From Candidatus Pacearchaeota archaeon (GTDB taxonomy: Archaea > Nanobdellota > Nanobdellia > Pacearchaeales > GW2011-AR1): DNA of 42,554 bases. Within the stretch, counting starts at the first letter, position 1. The number at the start of each line of letters is the position of its first letter. Shown piece by piece: positions 10,301 to 18,466 of the stretch. The notes under the pieces are model-generated. The model was not told the DNA's origin. It did no database searches and saw nothing but the letters and a program-made list of their open reading frames with translations. The stretch is taken from the NCBI GenBank assembly GCA_016186365.1, contig JACPLT010000007.1:1-42554 (forward strand). The letters are read 5' to 3'. The position numbers and the translations under genes were made by a program.

Positions 10301-10536
10301 TCGCTATCACATCCATAATTTTTGCAGTTATATGCCTGAATATTCGGTTCACATCTACCATTAATCAGCTGGCATGGATAATTATAATTATTAGAAATCA
10401 TATAGTAATTCTCACAAGTTCCTAAACTAGCTTCTGAACAGGTTCCGATTGGGGTTCCAGAGCAAGCACCATAAACTCCCGCCAAACTCAAACTCGCAAC
10501 TAAAATCAATCCTAATATCAACACCGCTTTTCTCAT
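7264..10536 (-). CDS. Giant secreted Cys-rich repeat protein with caspase-like (DUF4347-like) domain; module A
   Basis: Signal peptide MRKAVLILGLILVASLSLAGVYG; about 7 units of type FEG(I/V)xxSxYG...EYSSKCCKENEIAEYxxGxPxxCxxxxxCxxK; FFLNHGNSGF...GEIVFLGCKTGEGIEGKAFIEAVSKVFKTKATAST; C-terminal DSNSDCIASNKE. Confidence 0.85.
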   Translation of the reverse strand: MRKAVLILGLILVASLSLAGVYGACSGTPIGTCSEASLGTCENYYMISNNYNYPCQLINGRCEPNIQAYNCKNYGCDSENSRCSLKNKGYCGFSPNCPQETSVNNEPFASLVYPPLTKQCDYVSNVRSTSSSCYSDNDANNRWVFRKVTGETMQICERCDANGHHCDYIFSVPSSSEQICSDVQNCQCPIDLTPPVNFDLGCNADKPRKFEGIPGSWHGPGEGGYTYICCVENEIAEYTNGMPRDCRDYASCNLFEGVSIGELGVDKKGEKQAYYSSLCCKENEIAEYYWGKPSKCVLNEDCVNKFEGVPISSFRVVNGIARENYALKCCKENEIAEYTNGMPDKCVPNRECVNKFEGIPKSRYGIGEKEYSSKCCKENEIAEYSFGKPTECKLLPCTLFEGTPYSEYGTKNGIKEKEYSSKCCKDDEEITYYEGRPYECKPREECVKYFEGISGSWYGKTDGIKEIFYTSLCCKENELSTYDYGKPDKCVPNRECVNKFEGISKSRYGIGEKEYSSKCCKDDEEIKYNSKGKPEECVLSACCNEQKPNCPSSCNRLDGQLTLKKCNMAKGFCNAESVTFNFDPLIQKCVSNTFYDACNDKLESHFLVARCGSKCNSADKIQKYERNREDICIQDVIENCQNNKICVEHQTKSSLNVFEFKAECENCPTSLFFNTNFKEWPYQVDGLDIKLGNRDYTSQNTYYSFKSVAEVFGFLDNICQKCSNKPKVFFLNHGNSGFQTFMDDSAQVFDLNSVLQIEKENKYLKTRRCFGEIVFLGCKTGEGIEGKAFIEAVSKVFKTKATASTSVNSFELLGSLMGLCSKSRDATGVTSCANICDVPGSCAGNLESGASCGIVPLETIYYSTNPESAYPGFEEAGVLYQTKLLSGEINNVKLSIADKPDNFKIFMMKDENMPCEHTILDSKIFTLSNQNPVIEFDNLKIEVLPETFSDEDEIAEIQINQITADCENFYKNNRKQASKISSEEITAAQELMNLGYLDFNLYNQLNYLYTNEKECITSQDCAGLLCPVWDLNCVHKCIDGVCEMKSCIADMPAGLDSNSDCIASNKEFLGFIFRTGDKDEKQRAKLWWMD
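8973..9078. repeat. Near-identical 106-bp internal repeat (second copy 9405..9510)
   Basis: CCTTGCAACATTTCGAGCTATACTCTTTTTCTCCAATACCATATCTAGATTTTG..ATACCTTCGAATTTATTAACACATTCTCGATTAGGAACGCATTTATC; 2 mismatches by eye; 432-bp offset (in frame). Confidence 0.85.
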
Positions 10537-10691
10537 ATTCTCTTATACTAATTAGCATATTTATTCTTTTCTATATAAACTCCAGTATAACCACAGGGTA
10601 TATTTCTTGTGTGCCACAACTTTTTACCGAAAGATTTATATAGGTTAGCTGTATAAACATATAGTATTAATGTATAAATTAAAGAAACACG

Positions 10692-11282
10692 ATGATAACA
10701 AATAATGAAAAAAGAATCTTGAAATTTTTGCTGACTCATTTTAATAGCGATTATTCTATTAATGAAATCGCGAAAAAATGCGATTTAGCTCCAAATGGGG
10801 CTTATGAAATATTAAAAAAATTCGAAGAAAAGGGAGTTTTGTTGATTAAAAAAATAGCTAATTCAAGATCATATAAAATTAATTTTGATAATGCGGAAGC
10901 AAATAAATTATTAGAACTTGCACTAATGCCAAATTATAAAGAATCTAAGATAAGCTATAGATATAATGATTTAAAACCTTTAGAAGGAATAACTAAATTA
11001 TGTATGATTTTTGGGTCTTATATTACGAATAAAGAAAAACCAAATGATATTGATATTTTATTTGTTATAAAAAAATCAGATTATAAAAAATATTCCGAAA
11101 TTTTAGAAAGAGTAAAAAGAGCAATTCCATTTAAATTGCACGATGTTATTCAAACAAAAGAGGATTTAATTAAAAGTATTAAAACCAGGGAAGAAATATT
11201 TGTAAAAATAATATCCGAGGGCGTTGTACTATGGGGTCATGAGTTTTTAATTAAGGTGATAAGAGATGCAATCAAAAAATAA
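10692..11282 (+). CDS. wHTH plus minimal nucleotidyltransferase (MNT) protein, putative antitoxin
   Basis: N-terminal winged-helix; GSYITNKEKPNDIDILFV matches the nucleotidyltransferase GSx(9)DxD motif. Confidence 0.8.
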   Translation: MITNNEKRILKFLLTHFNSDYSINEIAKKCDLAPNGAYEILKKFEEKGVLLIKKIANSRSYKINFDNAEANKLLELALMPNYKESKISYRYNDLKPLEGITKLCMIFGSYITNKEKPNDIDILFVIKKSDYKKYSEILERVKRAIPFKLHDVIQTKEDLIKSIKTREEIFVKIISEGVVLWGHEFLIKVIRDAIKK

Positions 11283-11778
11283 ACTTGATGAATGCTTTAA
11301 AGAAGGTGAAAGAGGAGGAGAACGCCATAAGGGGCTAAAAAAGATAGATATAAGCCGCGAATTAATAAATAAACATCTAGCAAAAGCCACCCATAACTTG
11401 AATGCAATTATAGAATTTAAGAATATTGGATATTCTGATTGGTCCGCAAGTGCCGCTTTTTATGCGCTTTATCATTGTTTATTAGCATTGCTTATTAAGT
11501 TTGGTTATCAATCAAGAAATCAAACTTGCACATTTGCTTTTATTGAAGGTTTAATTAACAAAGGGAAAATCTCCTTGAAATTAGAAGAGTTAAAAGAAAT
11601 TTTTGACAAAGATATTACAGAAAACTTGGCCCATAGTGAAAAAATATTAGATATAAGGGAAAATATGCAATACTCATTTAAAACATCAATGGAAAAAGAG
11701 GAGTTTAATAAATTACTTGAAAGAACAAAACTATTATTTGATAAAATAAGGAAAGAAATAGAAAAAGAAGACAAATAA
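11266..11778 (+). CDS. HEPN-domain protein, putative toxin paired with MNT
   Basis: HLAKATHNLNAIIEFKNIGYSDWSASAAFYALYHCLLALLIKFGYQSRNQTCTFAFIEGL; overlaps MNT gene by 17 nt. Confidence 0.75.
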   Translation: MQSKNKLDECFKEGERGGERHKGLKKIDISRELINKHLAKATHNLNAIIEFKNIGYSDWSASAAFYALYHCLLALLIKFGYQSRNQTCTFAFIEGLINKGKISLKLEELKEIFDKDITENLAHSEKILDIRENMQYSFKTSMEKEEFNKLLERTKLLFDKIRKEIEKEDK

Positions 11779-11893
11779 ATATTTGGGAATATTTCAAGAG
11801 ATAAAAGAAGAGTCGCCTGTTTTGGAAGAGAGTACATGAAGATTTAAAAACAGGGGAAACTTAGATTAATCACAACAAGAAAAAGAGGGAAAA

Positions 11894-12310
11894 ATGCAAA
11901 AGCCAGAAATTATAGGCGGATTAAAAAGAGCTGTCGAAAGAGGCTACTCTCTTGAGCAGGCAAAGAGAAGTCTGCTAAATGCAGGATATTCTATCGAAGA
12001 TGTCGACGATTCTGCAGATGCTATAAGCGGAGTTATAGGCAGATTACCCTCTCCAGAATACCCTATTCTTTCTAACTCTTCCAGTCTGGCAACTCTTCCC
12101 CCAATTCCGCCAAAACAACCTCTTGTTCAGCCCCAGTTTCAGCAGCAAACACAGGTTCAACCTCAAATTAAGCCTAAAAAATCCGTTTCAGGAAGAAAAA
12201 TACTAATTATATTCTTGATTATTTTATTTATCGCCTTACTGGGAGGATTAATCTCTTTGATAATATTCAAGGATAGTGTAATTGATTTTATAAATAATCT
12301 CTCTCTTTGA
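11894..12310 (+). CDS. Small membrane protein with N-terminal UBA-like helical motif and C-terminal TM
   Basis: GGLKRAVERGYSLEQAKRSLLNAGYSIEDVDDSADAI; Pro/Gln linker; C-terminal hydrophobic helix. Confidence 0.65.
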   Translation: MQKPEIIGGLKRAVERGYSLEQAKRSLLNAGYSIEDVDDSADAISGVIGRLPSPEYPILSNSSSLATLPPIPPKQPLVQPQFQQQTQVQPQIKPKKSVSGRKILIIFLIILFIALLGGLISLIIFKDSVIDFINNLSL

Positions 12311-12318
12311 AGCTAAAT

Positions 12319-12870
12319 ATGTCTTTTTATTCTCCTTCAGAAGATTCTCTTTTCCTTGCAAGTGAAGTTGCAAAATTTCTATCCCAAATAAATAAAGAAG
12401 ACAGAAACGAACTGAAATTTCTTGATTTAGGAACAGGAAGCGGGATACAATCAAGAAATTTAATAAATTTAGGGATAAAAAGAAAGAACATTCTTGCTTC
12501 AGATATAAATCCAGAGGCAGTTAAGCAGGCAGGGAAACTTAAAATAAAAGCAATAAAATCAGATTTATTTAGTAAAATAAAAGGTAAGTTTAACCTTATA
12601 ATATTCAATCCCCCCTATCTTCCGGAAAGCAAATATGACAAAGAAAAAGACACAACAGGCGGAAAGTTAGGCGACGAAACAATACTAAAATTTTTGTCTG
12701 AAGCCAAAAATTTTCTCTATCTGGATGGAAAAATATTTCTTCTCCTCTCTTCTTTAACTCCTAAAAAAAGAATAATAAAAGAGATAAAAAAACAAAAAAT
12801 GAAAATAAGAAAAAAAATAATTAGAAAATTATTTTTTGAACAGCTGGAGATTTGGATTATTACAATTTGA
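12319..12870 (+). CDS. HemK/PrmC-like class I methyltransferase
   Basis: MSFYSPSEDSLFLASEVAKFL, DLGTGSGIQS, FNLIIFNPPYLPES (NPPY motif). Confidence 0.85.
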   Translation: MSFYSPSEDSLFLASEVAKFLSQINKEDRNELKFLDLGTGSGIQSRNLINLGIKRKNILASDINPEAVKQAGKLKIKAIKSDLFSKIKGKFNLIIFNPPYLPESKYDKEKDTTGGKLGDETILKFLSEAKNFLYLDGKIFLLLSSLTPKKRIIKEIKKQKMKIRKKIIRKLFFEQLEIWIITI

Positions 12871-12942
12871 AGATAACCTTTAGAATATAAGCTCTAAGGT
12901 ATAATACTGCATCATCTAATAATCTTCTAAAGAGATAAACCT

Positions 12943-13557
12943 TTATTTGTTTTTTATGCCTAAATTCTCTTTTTTATGCCGTTCTTTAGAACTTATAACA
13001 TTATTATAAGCCACAGCCACTCCGACAACCGCAGTCAGAATTATTATAAGTATATTGGTTATCTCTTTATCTAAGGAAATTAGTGCAGCTTTAGCTGAAA
13101 AAACCAGGAAAACATAAATTATAAAATAATAAAATATCTTGCTTAAAACTTTTGCATCTAATACTCCTGACTCTTCAACTAAATCTCTCATATAAACTGC
13201 AATTGCAAACCCTACAAAAATAAGAAGCAGCGCCCCTACAACAGCAGGAAAAACAATCAAAATAGAAGTAAGCCATCCTGTTAATTGGGGAATATTCAAA
13301 TGGTCAAGTGCAAAACTGAGAAATAACACATATATGCTCCACTCAATCACAGTTAATACCAGCTTTATAAAACTCATATTGCTGGACTTCATCTCATATT
13401 TCTGGACAAACCTTCTTAACATTGATTTGGCTATTCTCCCCGCAAAAACCCCTATTACAAGAAGGAAGAAAGCGATTATCGCATTTAACAGCAATTCATT
13501 TATATCTTTAATATTCAGCCTTTCCATTATGCTGCTCAAAAAGCTGTAGTAAACCAT
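12943..13557 (-). CDS. MscS-like/conserved TM-helix membrane protein
   Basis: Four hydrophobic helices; LLVIGVFAGRIAKSMLRRF pattern; no beta domain present. Confidence 0.65.
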   Translation of the reverse strand: MVYYSFLSSIMERLNIKDINELLLNAIIAFFLLVIGVFAGRIAKSMLRRFVQKYEMKSSNMSFIKLVLTVIEWSIYVLFLSFALDHLNIPQLTGWLTSILIVFPAVVGALLLIFVGFAIAVYMRDLVEESGVLDAKVLSKIFYYFIIYVFLVFSAKAALISLDKEITNILIIILTAVVGVAVAYNNVISSKERHKKENLGIKNK

Positions 13558-13610
13558 AAAATATACAGCAATAATTAATATATAATTTTATCTGTTTTGT
13601 GGAACATATC

Positions 13611-13719
13611 TATAGACAATTGCGATAATTAGTATACTGCTATCGCAACTATCTATCTCTATAATTGCCCTACATTTTTATGCTAATCAATGCAATTATA
13701 GATAGTGCAGTTGTCTATA
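13611..13719. other. Nested palindromic (multi-stem) intergenic element upstream of mre11
   Basis: Outer stem TATAGACAATTGC/GCAGTTGTCTATA; inner stems TTGCGATA/TATCGCAA and CTATAATTGC/GCAATTATAG. Confidence 0.75.
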
Positions 13720-13750
13720 TCTTTATATATTAAAATCCATTTTTTTAATA

Positions 13751-14929
13751 ATGAAATTTGCCCATCTTGCAGATTGCCATCTTGGAAGCTGGAGGCAGCC
13801 AGAGCTTCAAAAACTTAATATTGAGAGCTTTAAAAAAGCGATAGATATCTGCATACAGGAAAAAGTTAATTTTGTTCTTATCGCAGGAGATTTGTTTGAC
13901 TCTGCTTATCCTTCAATAGAAACTCTTGAAGAAGCTTTTTCAGAAATAAAAAGACTCAAGGATTCGGGGATAAGCTGTTACCTAATCGCAGGAAGCCATG
14001 ATTTTTCAGCTTCAGGAAAAACCTTTCTCTCTGTTTTAGAAAAATCCGGATTTTGCAAGAATATTTATAATTCAGAACTAAGAAATGAAGAAATATTTCT
14101 AAACCCCAGCATCCATGAAAATGTAGCATTATACGGCTATCCTGGAAAAAAAACAGGGCTTGAGATACAGGAGCTAAGAAAAGTCCGGCTTCAGGAATCT
14201 CCCGGATTTTTCAAGGTTCTAGCTCTTCATACTTGCATAGAAGGAGCAATAGGAACTCTTCCAATAGACTCGCTAAAAGAATCCGAGCTTCCCAAAGCAG
14301 ATTACTATGCCTTAGGACATCTTCATATTGATTATAACAAAGATAGATATGTATATGCGGGCCCAATTTTCCCAAGCAATTTTCAGGAGTTAGAAGAGCT
14401 AAAACATGGAAGCTTCTACCTAGTTAATACTTCTCCTCTGGATATAAAAAAAGTAGTCGTAAAGTTAAAAGATGTAGAAATCTTAGATTTAGAGATAACT
14501 AATTCTTTAATTGGGACTGATACTATAATTACCGAGCTGAAAAAACGCGATATTAAAGATAAAATAGTCCTCATGAGAATATCAGGAAAGCTTAAGCAGG
14601 GAAAAGTATCGGATATAAATTTTAAGGATATAGATTCAATTGCAAAAGACAAAGGGGCTTATGTCCTGCTGAAAAGCGTGTCAAAGCTGGCAACAGAAGA
14701 GGAAGAGATATCAATAGAAGTAGAAGATATTGACAAACTGGAAGAAGAAATCATTACCAAATACACCCGCCAGAACAAATCAGATTTTGACAAGCTGATT
14801 CTTCCGCTTATGAATGCCTTCTCTCTTGAAAAACACGAAGACGAAACAACCCAGACATTCAATTCCCGTCTTTTCTCTGAAATCTCAAAAATCTCGGAGG
14901 GAATTTTTGCTGTCCCTCAAAATTCTTGA
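13751..14929 (+). CDS. mre11: DNA double-strand break repair nuclease Mre11
   Basis: MKFAHLADCHLGSWRQPE, AGDLFDSAYPS, GSHDFSASGKTF, LHTC, YALGHLHID. Confidence 0.95.
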   Translation: MKFAHLADCHLGSWRQPELQKLNIESFKKAIDICIQEKVNFVLIAGDLFDSAYPSIETLEEAFSEIKRLKDSGISCYLIAGSHDFSASGKTFLSVLEKSGFCKNIYNSELRNEEIFLNPSIHENVALYGYPGKKTGLEIQELRKVRLQESPGFFKVLALHTCIEGAIGTLPIDSLKESELPKADYYALGHLHIDYNKDRYVYAGPIFPSNFQELEELKHGSFYLVNTSPLDIKKVVVKLKDVEILDLEITNSLIGTDTIITELKKRDIKDKIVLMRISGKLKQGKVSDINFKDIDSIAKDKGAYVLLKSVSKLATEEEEISIEVEDIDKLEEEIITKYTRQNKSDFDKLILPLMNAFSLEKHEDETTQTFNSRLFSEISKISEGIFAVPQNS

Positions 14930-14935
14930 ACTATC

Positions 14936-16984
14936 ATGATAATAAAAAAAATTCATTTAAAAAACATAAGAAGCTATGAAGACGAAGAAATTCTTTTCCC
15001 AGAAGGTTCAGTAGTTCTTGCAGGAGATATAGGAAGCGGAAAAACTTCAATCCTTCTTTCAATAGAATTTGCATTATTCGGGCTTCAGCCAGGGCAAAAA
15101 GGCTCGTCTTTATTAAGAAATGGAAAAGAAGAGGGATTTGTCTCTCTTGAAATTGAAATTGATGGAAAAAAGATAGTCATAGAAAGAGGGCTTAAAAAAG
15201 GAAAAACCATCAGCCAGACAGAATCAAAAATAGAACTAGAAAGTCAGTCCACAGACCTTTCTGTAACCGAGCTGAAAAATAAAGTTCTTTCAATACTCAA
15301 CTATCCTAAAGAATTTGCAAAAAAAACAAATCTTCTTTATAGATTTACAGTTTATACTCCTCAAGAAGAGATGAAGCAGATAATCTTAGAAGCTCCTGAA
15401 ACAAGACTAGACACCTTAAGGCATATCTTTGGCATAGACAAATACAAGCGGATAAAAGAAAACACCGAAACTTTTATAACAAACTTAAGAGAGCAGATAA
15501 GAAATTATGAGGGGCAGATAAAAGATCTGGAATTAATCAATAAAAAGCTGGAAGAGAAAAAGAACGCCATTATTTTGCTGGAATCTAACCTTGCAATTCT
15601 GGGGGATGAGCTTATTTTAAGAATAGAAGAAAGAAAAAAAGCAGAATTAGAAATAAAAGAGGTGGAAAAAAATATAAAAGAAAAAGAAAAATTTGAAAGA
15701 GAGCTGGAAAAAACAAGAATAATGATTCTCGGAAAGAATGAAGAAATCTCAAGAATAGAAAGCGAGAAAAATTCAATTATCCGGCAGGTAGAAGAGGCAA
15801 GAAAACTAAAATTTGACCCTGTTCAAATAGCTGAAATTGAAGAAAGAATAAGAAATAAAGAAAAAGAAACAGAAGAAAAGAATAAACTATACATAGAAAT
15901 ACTTTCTAAACATCGTTCTCTTCTCTCCAAAATGTCAGAATACGAAAAATTGAAGAGCCAGATATCTATACTCGACTTGTGTCCTACCTGTCTTCAGAAT
16001 GTTCCGGAAGATTATAAAAAAAATGTCGCAAGAAAATTTCAGGAGGAGATTGATAGATGCAAAAAAGAAACAGACTCCCTGTCTGCTGAAAGAAATATAA
16101 TCCTTTCTTCTATAGATAATTTAAAAAAAGAAGCTATTGCTTTTAAGAGAAATCTTGACGAGCTTAAAATTCTTAAAGTAAAGCTTGAAAATATAGCAGA
16201 AAAAGAATCCCGAATTTTAGAACTGGAGAAGCAGAAAAATAACTCTGAAAAAGATAAAAAAATTCTTGACGAGCAGATTCTTACACTAAGAGAGTCCATT
16301 TCTTTATTTAAAAAGTATGACGCTATTTTTGAAGTTAAAAACTCTGAATTAAGAGAATTGCTAAGAAAAGAAAAAGAAAAAGAGATAGAGCTTGCGAGCT
16401 CTAAAAGAGAAAAAGAGATAACATTAAAGATAATTGAAGAGATAAAAGCTGAAATTAAAACTAAGGAAGATATAAAACTTAAGTTGTTGAAGCTGACAGA
16501 ATTAGAAGACTGGCTTTCTTCTGCATTCCTTTCAGTTGTTAGTTTTACAGAGAAAAATATCATGCTGAAGCTAAGAGAGGATTTTTCAAAACTTTTTAAT
16601 GATTGGTTTAATATTCTTGTTCCAGAAAACTTCTCAGTTCGCCTTGATGAAGATTTCACCCCAGTTATAGAACAGCAGGAATATCAGATTGATTACTCTT
16701 TCATGTCAGGAGGAGAGAGAACTGCCATAGCCCTGGCATATCGCCTCGCTCTTAACCAAGTGATAAACTCCTTGATGAGCAGGATTAAAACTAAAGATTT
16801 GATTATTCTTGACGAGCCGACAGACGGCTTTTCAGAGCAGCAGCTTGACAAGATGCGGGACGTTTTGCATCAATTGAATGTTCATCAATTGATAATAGTC
16901 AGCCACGAGCCAAAGATAGAAAGTTTTGTCCAGAATATAATTAGGTTTAAGAAAGAATCCGGGATAACTAAAGTTGAAAAATAA
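14936..16984 (+). CDS. rad50: DNA repair ATPase Rad50 (short coiled coil)
   Basis: Walker A GDIGSGKTS, zinc hook CPTC, signature MSGGERTAIALAYRLALN, Walker B LIILDEPTDGF. Confidence 0.95.
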   Translation: MIIKKIHLKNIRSYEDEEILFPEGSVVLAGDIGSGKTSILLSIEFALFGLQPGQKGSSLLRNGKEEGFVSLEIEIDGKKIVIERGLKKGKTISQTESKIELESQSTDLSVTELKNKVLSILNYPKEFAKKTNLLYRFTVYTPQEEMKQIILEAPETRLDTLRHIFGIDKYKRIKENTETFITNLREQIRNYEGQIKDLELINKKLEEKKNAIILLESNLAILGDELILRIEERKKAELEIKEVEKNIKEKEKFERELEKTRIMILGKNEEISRIESEKNSIIRQVEEARKLKFDPVQIAEIEERIRNKEKETEEKNKLYIEILSKHRSLLSKMSEYEKLKSQISILDLCPTCLQNVPEDYKKNVARKFQEEIDRCKKETDSLSAERNIILSSIDNLKKEAIAFKRNLDELKILKVKLENIAEKESRILELEKQKNNSEKDKKILDEQILTLRESISLFKKYDAIFEVKNSELRELLRKEKEKEIELASSKREKEITLKIIEEIKAEIKTKEDIKLKLLKLTELEDWLSSAFLSVVSFTEKNIMLKLREDFSKLFNDWFNILVPENFSVRLDEDFTPVIEQQEYQIDYSFMSGGERTAIALAYRLALNQVINSLMSRIKTKDLIILDEPTDGFSEQQLDKMRDVLHQLNVHQLIIVSHEPKIESFVQNIIRFKKESGITKVEK

Positions 16985-16989
16985 TAAGT

Positions 16990-17808
16990 TTAATTCTTGC
17001 TGTTTATTGCTTCTAAAGCATTTTTTAAAAGAGTTTCAATATCTTCAGGTTTTTCACCATCTTTTGATTTAGGAAATTTCTTTTTAAGGGCAACTCCAAT
17101 TAAATCTTTTTCCAAAAGCTCTTTATTTGACGGGTCTTTTAGTATTCTAATCTCTTCTTCAGCTTCTCCCCCTTCTTTTCCAAAAGAAAAAGAGACATTC
17201 CCTCCTTCAGAGTATTGGTCAAAAGAATATACTCTTCCATCTTTGCTTTTAACACGAAGCATTACCCTATCATTATGTTTATTTCCCAAAGGGCAATTGA
17301 AAGTATCTATTTCTACCTTACATTCTCCACTTTCTAAAAGTTTGGTCAAATCTTCAACATGTTTTCTTATGAAAGCTCCCTTAACTTTTCTGTATAAATC
17401 CCCATACTTTTCTTCAACTATTTTTTCACTAATCAACCGAACTTTCATTTCACCATTATCTTCTATTGAAAAAATACAGGGTTTGTGATCATTATTTTTA
17501 TCTTCTTGATAATCTCCTATTGTATAAACTCTTCTTGTTCCATCATCACTTTTTACTCCTATTGTAAGAAATGACCTTGCAGGGTATTTGTATGGAGATT
17601 CTCCAGTGCTATCTTTATGAACTTCGTTCCAATAACCATTAGAAGAAAATTTTACACTTATTTTAGGTTTTGTTTCTCTCCCCTCATCAGCTTTTTCAGT
17701 TTTTTGAGCATCTTCTCCATAGAGAATTCCTGCCAATGTTCAAAAAGTGATAGCACTTGTGAATACTAGCCCTTTTTTTATTCTACCATATAGGTTTTGT
17801 TTATTCAT
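16990..17808 (-). pseudogene. Secreted hypothetical protein with in-frame TGA inside the signal peptide
   Basis: From ATG 17808: MNKQNLYGRIKKGLVFTSAITF*TLAGILYGEDAQKTEK...; TGA at 17740-17742; remainder open to 16990. Confidence 0.75.
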
Positions 17809-18367
17809 GTTTCTTTTCTCCTTGTCTTTGAAAGTAATCACTCATCATTCTTTTCCTTTGTTCTCTTATTTCATCAGGTGTTAATATTCCATCCTTATTA
17901 GCATCACATAATCTAATTGCCGTTGCCATTGCTTCTGGATTTTGAACAAGGCTATAAAATCCCTCAACTTCCATTCTTTTCTTTTCTGTTTCTCCCCCTT
18001 CAATTGGAATCACCTCTCTAGTTGCAGTTTTTACTATTACTGTACCTGCTTCCAATCCCGCGATAGTTACAAGTTGTGGATAATCGTCATCTAATACATA
18101 CGCAGCAGGAATTTTGGTCTCTCTTTTGCCATTTTTATGTATTATATCATATCCTAAACGCCTAACTTTTCCATCAGAATAACTTCCTAAAATTTGTCTT
18201 GCTTCCTCTTCTTTTGAGGGAGTGTATCCAGATGATAGCGGTTTATTTATATTCTGTGAAGTAGAACATCCAATATTTAAAACACTTATTAGCCCAACTA
18301 ATCCTACAGCTATACCTCTGATTAGAGTGTTTGTTGCTGATGTTGTTATTTTTTTTATTAAGCTCAT
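17801..18367 (-). CDS. Putative lipoprotein with EF-hand motif
   Basis: Lipobox-like VLNIGCSTS; canonical EF-hand loop DANKDGILTPDE. Confidence 0.75.
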   Translation of the reverse strand: MSLIKKITTSATNTLIRGIAVGLVGLISVLNIGCSTSQNINKPLSSGYTPSKEEEARQILGSYSDGKVRRLGYDIIHKNGKRETKIPAAYVLDDDYPQLVTIAGLEAGTVIVKTATREVIPIEGGETEKKRMEVEGFYSLVQNPEAMATAIRLCDANKDGILTPDEIREQRKRMMSDYFQRQGEKKHE

Positions 18368-18373
18368 TTTATT

Positions 18374-18394
18374 CTATTTTATTTAATAAAATAG
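18374..18394. promoter_or_regulatory. 21-bp perfect palindrome, candidate operator between TATA box and start codon
   Basis: CTATTTTATT-T-AATAAAATAG; TATA box TTTATAAA (minus) immediately upstream; ATG of 17801..18367 at 18367. Confidence 0.6.
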
Positions 18395-18466
18395 GGTTTA
18401 TAAATCTTTCTATTTATTGTATCTTAATAGTAGTACTAAATAGAAAAATAAGAACTAACTTTTTTC

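Noticed and set aside
16039-17488. Long antisense ORFs opposite rad50 and 16990..17808 (206 and 163 aa)
   Set aside because: Ser/Phe-rich mirror translations of Lys/Glu-rich coding strands; no family motifs
17740-17742. Selenocysteine or genome-wide stop-codon recoding
   Set aside because: Interrupted genes in this window carry TGA, TAA and TAG respectively, pointing to independent nonsense changes; a signal-peptide Sec is implausible and no SECIS-like structure was noted
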